Assembly: GCA_027457005.1 (NCBI GenBank)
Contig: DAIDTV010000031.1
Location: forward strand, 1 to 11,180
Reading direction: 5' to 3'
DNA length: 11,180 bases
From: Chloroflexota bacterium
GTDB lineage: Bacteria > Chloroflexota > Limnocylindria > Limnocylindrales > CSP1-4
A model generated the notes under the pieces. It was given only the letters and a program-made list of their open reading frames with translations. It was not told where the DNA came from and did no database searches. The first letter of the stretch is position 1; each line of letters starts with the position of its first letter. Of the stretch, positions 6,979 to 11,180 are shown piece by piece. Both the position numbers and the translations under genes were made by a program.

Positions 6979-6987
6979 TCAGCCGGT
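6908..6987. repeat. Tandem repeat, about 22 bp, four copies, overlapping the ppc stop codon
   Basis: The core CCCGTC(G/A)GCCGG occurs at 6908, 6930, 6952 and 6975, giving spacings of 22, 22 and 23. Three of the four copies continue with T. The fourth position of variation alternates G, A, G, A. The last copy spans the ppc stop (TCA on the plus strand at 6979-6981) and encodes its final Thr-Gly. A weak fifth copy may start near 6885. Period 22 is not a multiple of 3, so this is not a coding repeat. Confidence 0.7.
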
Positions 6988-9924
6988 CCCCTGGAGCCCC
7001 GCCGCGACGCCGTTCACGGTCAGCTGCACCACCCGCAGGATCCGCTCGCGCTCGGGATCATCGACCGGCAGGGAGCGCAGGCGTGCGAGGAGCCTGACCT
7101 GCACCTCGCTCAGCGGCTCGACGTAGGGGTTGCGCAGCTGGATGCTCCGCTGGACCACGGGCGACCCATCGAGGAGGCGGGCTCGACCCGTGACGGCGAG
7201 CAGGCCGCTCACGCTGCGCTCGTACTCGAGCCGGATGGCCTCCCAGAGACGGTCCGCGTCCGGCACACCGCGCGCGAGGGCCGCGTAGGACGAGGCCACT
7301 CCCAGGTCCACCTTTGCCAGCACCATCTCGGCGTTGTCAAGGGTGGAGGTGAAGAACGGCCACCCCCCGTACATCGCGCGCAGGTCCTGCAGCCCGGACT
7401 CGCCGTGCCGGCGCACGAACGTGTCGAGGGCGGTCCCCAGGCCGAACCAGCCGGGCACGAAGGCGCGGCTCTGCGACCAGGCGAACACCCACGGGATCGC
7501 GCGGAGGTCGTCGAGGAAGGCGGTGCCGGGGCCGGGTTGCCCGCCCGAGTCGGCGCGTTCGCCCACGACGGCACGCCGGGTCCCGTCACCGCCGTCCGCC
7601 GCGGCACGAGCCCGTGCTGCCGGCCGCGAGCCCAGGTTGAGCCCGGAGATCTCGGCGATCGGCGTGGCCGCCGCGAAGTACCCGGCGAAGCCCGGCTCCT
7701 CCCACACCAGGGACCGGTACGCCGCCCGGGCCACGTCGGCGAGCTCGTCCATCGCCGGGCCCCAGCGGACCGCCGCCTCCGCCACGCGCCGGTCGTGCTC
7801 CGGCGTCGAGGCCCCGATGACGGCGTGTGCCGCCTGCTCCAGCTGGCGCAGCGCGATGGCCGGGTTCCCGTAGTGCGCGGCGATCACCTCGCCCTGCTCG
7901 GTGTGCTTCAGGCGACCGCGCACCGAACCGGCGGCCATGGCAAGGATCGCGCGGTTGGTGGGGCCGCCTCCGCGCCCGATCGCCCCTCCCCGGCCGTGGA
8001 AGAGCGTCAGCTCGATCCCCTCCTCGGCGGCCACCGCGGCCAGATCGGCCTGCGCCCGGTGGAGGGCCCACGAAGCGGCCAGGAAGCCGGACTCCTTGTT
8101 GGAATCGGAGTAGCCGAGCATCACCTCCTGGCGATGGCCCCGGCGTGCCATGTGGTCGCGATACCCCGGATCCCGCACCAGGGCCCGCAACAGGGCCCCG
8201 GCCGACTGCAGGGTGTCGAGCGATTCGAACAGCGGCACCACGTCCAGGCGGTCGGCCAGCCCACCCGACGCGTCGGCCACGCGGGCCAGCTCCAGCACCG
8301 CGAGGACGTCCCCCGGCTCCCGGGTGAAGCTGATCACGTACCGCCTGCAGGCCTCCGCCCCGAACTCCGCCTGGAGCTCCGAGATGGCGCGGAAGGTGTC
8401 CAGCACCTCCCCGACCGGCACGCCGGGCGACGCCTCGGCGTCATCTCCGGCACCCGCACGCAGCAGCGCCAGCGCGGCGCGGTGCGCATCCGCGTGCTTA
8501 CGCACCTCCAGCTCGGCGAGATGGAAGCCGAACGTCTGCACCTGCCAGACGAATTCCTGCACCTCGCCCCAGGCCACCCGTCCCGCGCCGGCTGCCGAGA
8601 GCGCCTCCTGGATCATCCGGAGATCCGCGAGCAGGTCGACCGGGGACGCGTACCCGCCGCAGCCGCAGGGCGCCCGGGCACTGCCCGCATCCACCGGGAA
8701 CCGCTCGTCCGCGAGGCGGACGCGCGTGTGTCGGAGCTGCTCCCCGACGAACCCGAACGCCCGACGGTACGGCTCGGCCGCGAACCGGCGCCCCAGCTCG
8801 AGCGCCGCGTCCGGGTGGCGTTCGGCCTGCGACGCCAGCCACGCGTCCAGGGCGGGCGGGACCGGCGTGCGGCTGCTCGAGATGGCGACGGTCTGCAGCA
8901 GCCGTTCGGCGACGTGCTCATACGCCCGCAACGCGTGCTGAGCCTGGATCCGCAGCGTGGCGCGCGTAACTGCCGCGGTCACGTTCGGGTTGCCGTCCCT
9001 GTCGCCACCGATCCAGGTGCCCCAGCGCAGGAAGGAGGGCACCCTTGGTGGGCGCGTCCCGGTCCGCCGGGCATCCGACCCCCCGTCGAGATCCACCAGG
9101 CGGATCGGTCGGTCGGTGCCAGTCCCCGCGACCGGCTCGGGCCCGCCGGCCGCGTCCGTGTCCGGCACCATGTCCAGTGCCGCATCGAGCGCCCGAAGCA
9201 CCCGCGGCGCGGCCCCGAAGAGAGTCGCGTCGAAGAACACCATGGCCGAACGGACCTCGTCCAGCGGAGAGGGGCGCACGTCCCGCAGGTCGTCGGTCTG
9301 CCAGAGGATCGTGATGGCCTCCCGGAGGCGGCGCCGCACCTCGCGGTCCTCCCTGGGAGCGAGCCGCGGGTCGTCCAGCCGGTCGAGCAGGTCGTAGACA
9401 CGGCGCAGGGCGACGAGGAGCGTCCGGCGGCGGGCCTCGGTGGGATGCGCCGTCAGGACCGGGTGGATGGACAGGCCGGCGAGCAGGGATTCGATCCGGC
9501 CACGGTCCCAGCCCAGCGTCGCGAGCTCCCGGACGGCAGCCCCGAGGCTCTCGCCCACGAACCCCTCCGGCGACGCGCGCTCGCGACGGCGCAGGGCGCG
9601 CACGCGCGCCTTCTCCTCGGCCAGGTTCACCAGCTGGAAGTACCGCGTGAACGCGCGGGCCAGGCGCTCGGCCACCGCGAGGTCGAGGCCGTCCAGCTCC
9701 TCGCGGAGCCGCCGACGCTCCTCGGGGTCCGGCTTCGCCCGCAGCGAGATCGTGCGGCGACGGACACGCTCGACCAGGTCCAGGAGGTCCGGGCCGCCCT
9801 GCTCGACGAGCACCTGCCCGAGCAACGAGCCCAGCAGCCGCACCTCCCGCCGCAGCGGCTCGGAGGCGCCGGCGGTCCCGATCCCCCGGGGCTCGGCGCG
9901 TACCGCCTGGTTGGGACGCGGCAC
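6979..9924 (-). CDS. ppc: Phosphoenolpyruvate carboxylase
   Basis: Carboxylates PEP with bicarbonate to oxaloacetate to refill the TCA cycle. With GTG at 9924 it has 981 residues, slightly longer than the usual 880-970. Catalytic His160 lies in LTAHPTEARRRT; GGDRDGNPNVT, LGYSDSNKESG and FHGRGGAIGRGG (Arg645 in the glycine loop) follow in the family order; RAIPWVFAWSQ, a near-C-terminal LRNPYVEPLSE (with the Asn of the aspartate-inhibitor site) and the conserved ending VNGVAAGLQGTG complete it. All main catalytic motifs are present. Odd points are three low-complexity insertions (about residues 252-298, 765-800, and a short CGCGG segment encoded near 8646-8690). The GTG lies 5 nt after the preceding reductase stop with only a weak GAAGG upstream, so coupled translation is likely. 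The open frame continues upstream to 10602 but is a shadow of the reductase there. Confidence 0.96.
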   Translation of the reverse strand: MPRPNQAVRAEPRGIGTAGASEPLRREVRLLGSLLGQVLVEQGGPDLLDLVERVRRRTISLRAKPDPEERRRLREELDGLDLAVAERLARAFTRYFQLVNLAEEKARVRALRRRERASPEGFVGESLGAAVRELATLGWDRGRIESLLAGLSIHPVLTAHPTEARRRTLLVALRRVYDLLDRLDDPRLAPREDREVRRRLREAITILWQTDDLRDVRPSPLDEVRSAMVFFDATLFGAAPRVLRALDAALDMVPDTDAAGGPEPVAGTGTDRPIRLVDLDGGSDARRTGTRPPRVPSFLRWGTWIGGDRDGNPNVTAAVTRATLRIQAQHALRAYEHVAERLLQTVAISSSRTPVPPALDAWLASQAERHPDAALELGRRFAAEPYRRAFGFVGEQLRHTRVRLADERFPVDAGSARAPCGCGGYASPVDLLADLRMIQEALSAAGAGRVAWGEVQEFVWQVQTFGFHLAELEVRKHADAHRAALALLRAGAGDDAEASPGVPVGEVLDTFRAISELQAEFGAEACRRYVISFTREPGDVLAVLELARVADASGGLADRLDVVPLFESLDTLQSAGALLRALVRDPGYRDHMARRGHRQEVMLGYSDSNKESGFLAASWALHRAQADLAAVAAEEGIELTLFHGRGGAIGRGGGPTNRAILAMAAGSVRGRLKHTEQGEVIAAHYGNPAIALRQLEQAAHAVIGASTPEHDRRVAEAAVRWGPAMDELADVARAAYRSLVWEEPGFAGYFAAATPIAEISGLNLGSRPAARARAAADGGDGTRRAVVGERADSGGQPGPGTAFLDDLRAIPWVFAWSQSRAFVPGWFGLGTALDTFVRRHGESGLQDLRAMYGGWPFFTSTLDNAEMVLAKVDLGVASSYAALARGVPDADRLWEAIRLEYERSVSGLLAVTGRARLLDGSPVVQRSIQLRNPYVEPLSEVQVRLLARLRSLPVDDPERERILRVVQLTVNGVAAGLQGTG

Positions 9925-9929
9925 GCCGT

Positions 9930-10565
9930 TCAGCCTTCGGGCTGCCCCGTGGGGCCCACGATCTTCCAGGCGCTCTGCCAGGGCCACTGGTGCTGCATCT
10001 GCAGGCTGATGTGGATCCACGCCATGCCCTCGAGCGTCCTGGCCTGTGCCAGCGGACCGACATCGATGGGCCGGAAGCCGATGGATTCGGCCAGCCGGAG
10101 GATCTGCCGCTTGGCGTCCTCGTCGTCGGCCGCGACGTAGGCGTCCGCCTGGATGTCGCCGATGTTCGGCTCCTCCTGGCGGGCGGCGAAGGCGGTGTTG
10201 AACGCCTTCACGACCCGTGCCCGCGGGGCCAGCGCCTGCAGCTCCTCCGCGATCGACGAGGTTCGCTTCCCGTCGGGATCGGGCGTGGGGCGGTTGGTGA
10301 CGTCGACCAGGATCCGGCCGTCGAGTGCCGAGCGGAGGTCGGACACCACGTCGGCGACCACGGCGGTGGGGACGGCGAGGATCACGACCTCGGCACCGCT
10401 GACGGCCTCCGCGTTGGTCGCCGCCACGCGGGCGCCAATGGCCGCGGCGACCCCCTGGGCCGCCGCGGGATTCGAGGAGCTCAGGACGACGTCGTGGCCC
10501 GCGCGCGTCGTCGAGCGCGCGAGCGCCCTCCCCACGTTCCCCGTGCCCAGGATCGCGATTTTCAT
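9930..10565 (-). CDS. Rossmann-fold reductase of the NADPH:F420 reductase type
   Basis: Protein of 211 residues with an N-terminal dinucleotide-binding fold: MKIAILGTGNVGRALA with GTGNVG at residues 7-12. VVILAVP and DVTN follow, and then ARVVKAFNT (about 116-124), a segment typical of the F420_oxidored family. The protein ends after a helical region (WIHISLQMQHQWPW). Known relatives transfer hydride between NADPH and coenzyme F420 or are of unknown substrate. The loop after the second strand reads LSSSNP, and the Arg often seen here for NADP phosphate (as in SR motifs) is replaced by Asn32, so cofactor choice is uncertain. No F420 biosynthesis gene is in the window. ATG at 10565 has a GGGGG about 6 nt upstream. 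It lies directly before ppc with a 5-nt gap. Confidence 0.8.
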   Translation of the reverse strand: MKIAILGTGNVGRALARSTTRAGHDVVLSSSNPAAAQGVAAAIGARVAATNAEAVSGAEVVILAVPTAVVADVVSDLRSALDGRILVDVTNRPTPDPDGKRTSSIAEELQALAPRARVVKAFNTAFAARQEEPNIGDIQADAYVAADDEDAKRQILRLAESIGFRPIDVGPLAQARTLEGMAWIHISLQMQHQWPWQSAWKIVGPTGQPEG

Positions 10566-10722
10566 GGTGAACCCCCAGGTTGCGTTCGGACTCCGCCATC
10601 ATCGTCGAACGGCGCCCGGGGTGCAGGTGAGGCGATGGGAGTTCGTTCCGGGGCCCCCGCGGTGGGAAACGTGGAGGAGGGCAGCGGAGCCTGGTCGGGC
10701 GTCGCGAGGTCCCGTTCGGGCG
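10566..10722. other. Gap before the reductase gene
   Basis: 157 nt without a gene. It contains TCGGGCGTC twice (near 10696 and 10716). Any promoter of the reductase-ppc pair should lie here, but I see no pair of boxes good enough to name. Confidence 0.4.
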
Positions 10723-11088
10723 TCAGCCGGTCATGAAGAGGCGGAGCAGGAAGAGGCCCACCGCCACCAGGCCCACCAGGCCGAGCACCACGCGCCCACG
10801 GGGCGAGACCCGCGGGCCGAAGGACCTGGCGAAGGGTATCGCGGCCACGACCAGGAAGCCGTACAGGAGGTGGATCGGGTCGTTCGGCGCGTGGCCGGTC
10901 AGCAACAGGAGAAGACCCACCACGGCCCCGATCGCGACGATGCCCACCACCGCCGACTGCAGCGACTCGAGCCGCTGTCCCCCTCCTCGCCCCGTGACCA
11001 GGACGGCCGCCGTCCATCCGAGTGCGAGCAACGTCCCCGCCACCGCCGCGTAGGCGATGGTCCGATGCAGCTGGTCCACGTCGGACAT
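10723..11088 (-). CDS. Small four-helix membrane protein of unknown function
   Basis: With ATG at 11088 (GGGG 5 nt upstream) the protein has 121 residues and four hydrophobic helices, about residues 10-32, 43-64, 72-88 and 99-119. Between helices 2 and 3 lies TGHAPNDPIHLLYGFLV; the Asn-Asp-Pro plus HLLYG at 73-77 are the most distinctive residues and look like a conserved surface motif. Loops are short and partly Arg-rich (GPRVSPRGR between helices 3 and 4). I cannot name the family. A GTG at 11121 in the same frame would add 11 residues but has no ribosome site. It is 157 nt before the reductase gene, so it may be a separate transcript. It ends with Thr-Gly-stop followed by CG, the same 11-base string as the ppc end. 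Confidence 0.75.
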   Translation of the reverse strand: MSDVDQLHRTIAYAAVAGTLLALGWTAAVLVTGRGGGQRLESLQSAVVGIVAIGAVVGLLLLLTGHAPNDPIHLLYGFLVVAAIPFARSFGPRVSPRGRVVLGLVGLVAVGLFLLRLFMTG

Positions 11089-11180
11089 GATGCCCCAGGG
11101 CACGCCCGCGCCGCAGGCCACCGGGTCACCGGCCGTCGGCCACGGGGTCCGGGCGGCGGGCGGCCGCGCCGGCCCGTCGG

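Noticed and set aside
6908..6987. CRISPR array
   Set aside because: Repeat cores are only 12-13 bp with about 10 bp between them and partly similar intervening bases; CRISPR repeats and spacers are much longer, and no cas gene is near.
7405..10140. 911-codon plus-strand open frame opposite ppc
   Set aside because: No recognisable domain and shadow-like composition; ppc on the other strand explains the lack of stops.
9925..10602. Upstream extension of the ppc frame, giving 1207 codons and a possible reductase-PEPC fusion
   Set aside because: The added part is an Arg/Gly-rich out-of-frame reading of the reductase gene, which has its own ATG, Rossmann motif and stop at 9930.
11126..11180. Possible 3' end of another minus-strand gene stopping at 11126
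   Set aside because: Only 17 codons are visible, with no motif; an open frame this short is expected by chance at this GC content.

Overview
The window is very GC-rich (about 70% or more by eye) bacterial DNA, and every gene I can support lies on the minus strand. The proteins are rich in Ala, Gly, Arg and Pro, and GTG starts are common (E3, E1-alpha, E2, lipA, PEPC). Such composition fits a high-GC Chloroflexota or actinobacterial genome. That placement is an impression from protein style, because no marker gene here settles it.

Reading in the direction of transcription (high to low coordinates): (1) 11088-10723, a small four-helix membrane protein of unknown role. (2) 10565-9930, a Rossmann-fold reductase of the NADPH:F420-reductase type, followed after only 5 nt by phosphoenolpyruvate carboxylase (9924-6979). 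(3) A 203-nt gap (6776-6978) with a tandem repeat of about 22 bp whose last copy covers the ppc stop codon. (4) A stand-alone NAD(P)H-hydrate epimerase (about 6775-5951), followed by a small two-helix membrane protein whose reading frame looks broken (5925-5573). (5) A 176-nt leader with a possible promoter and stem-loop (5397-5572). (6) A compact 2-oxoacid dehydrogenase operon: E3 (5396-3960), E1-alpha (3936-2911), E1-beta (2911-1928), E2 (1812-295) and the 5' part of lipoyl synthase lipA (290-1, cut by the window edge).

The last block is a coherent system. E1-alpha and E1-beta form the ThDP-dependent decarboxylase, E2 carries the lipoyl arm and acyltransferase, E3 reoxidises the lipoyl group, and LipA makes that cofactor. 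Sequence style points to a branched-chain 2-oxoacid dehydrogenase more than a pyruvate dehydrogenase. PEPC supplies oxaloacetate, and the epimerase repairs damaged NAD(P)H.

Most of the window is ordinary core metabolism and I do not see a clearly new system. The points most worth a second look are the repeat at the ppc 3' end, two mutually exclusive hairpins in front of the E2 start, and the apparent frameshift in the small membrane gene. Long plus-strand open frames (up to 911 codons) are antisense shadows caused by high GC.
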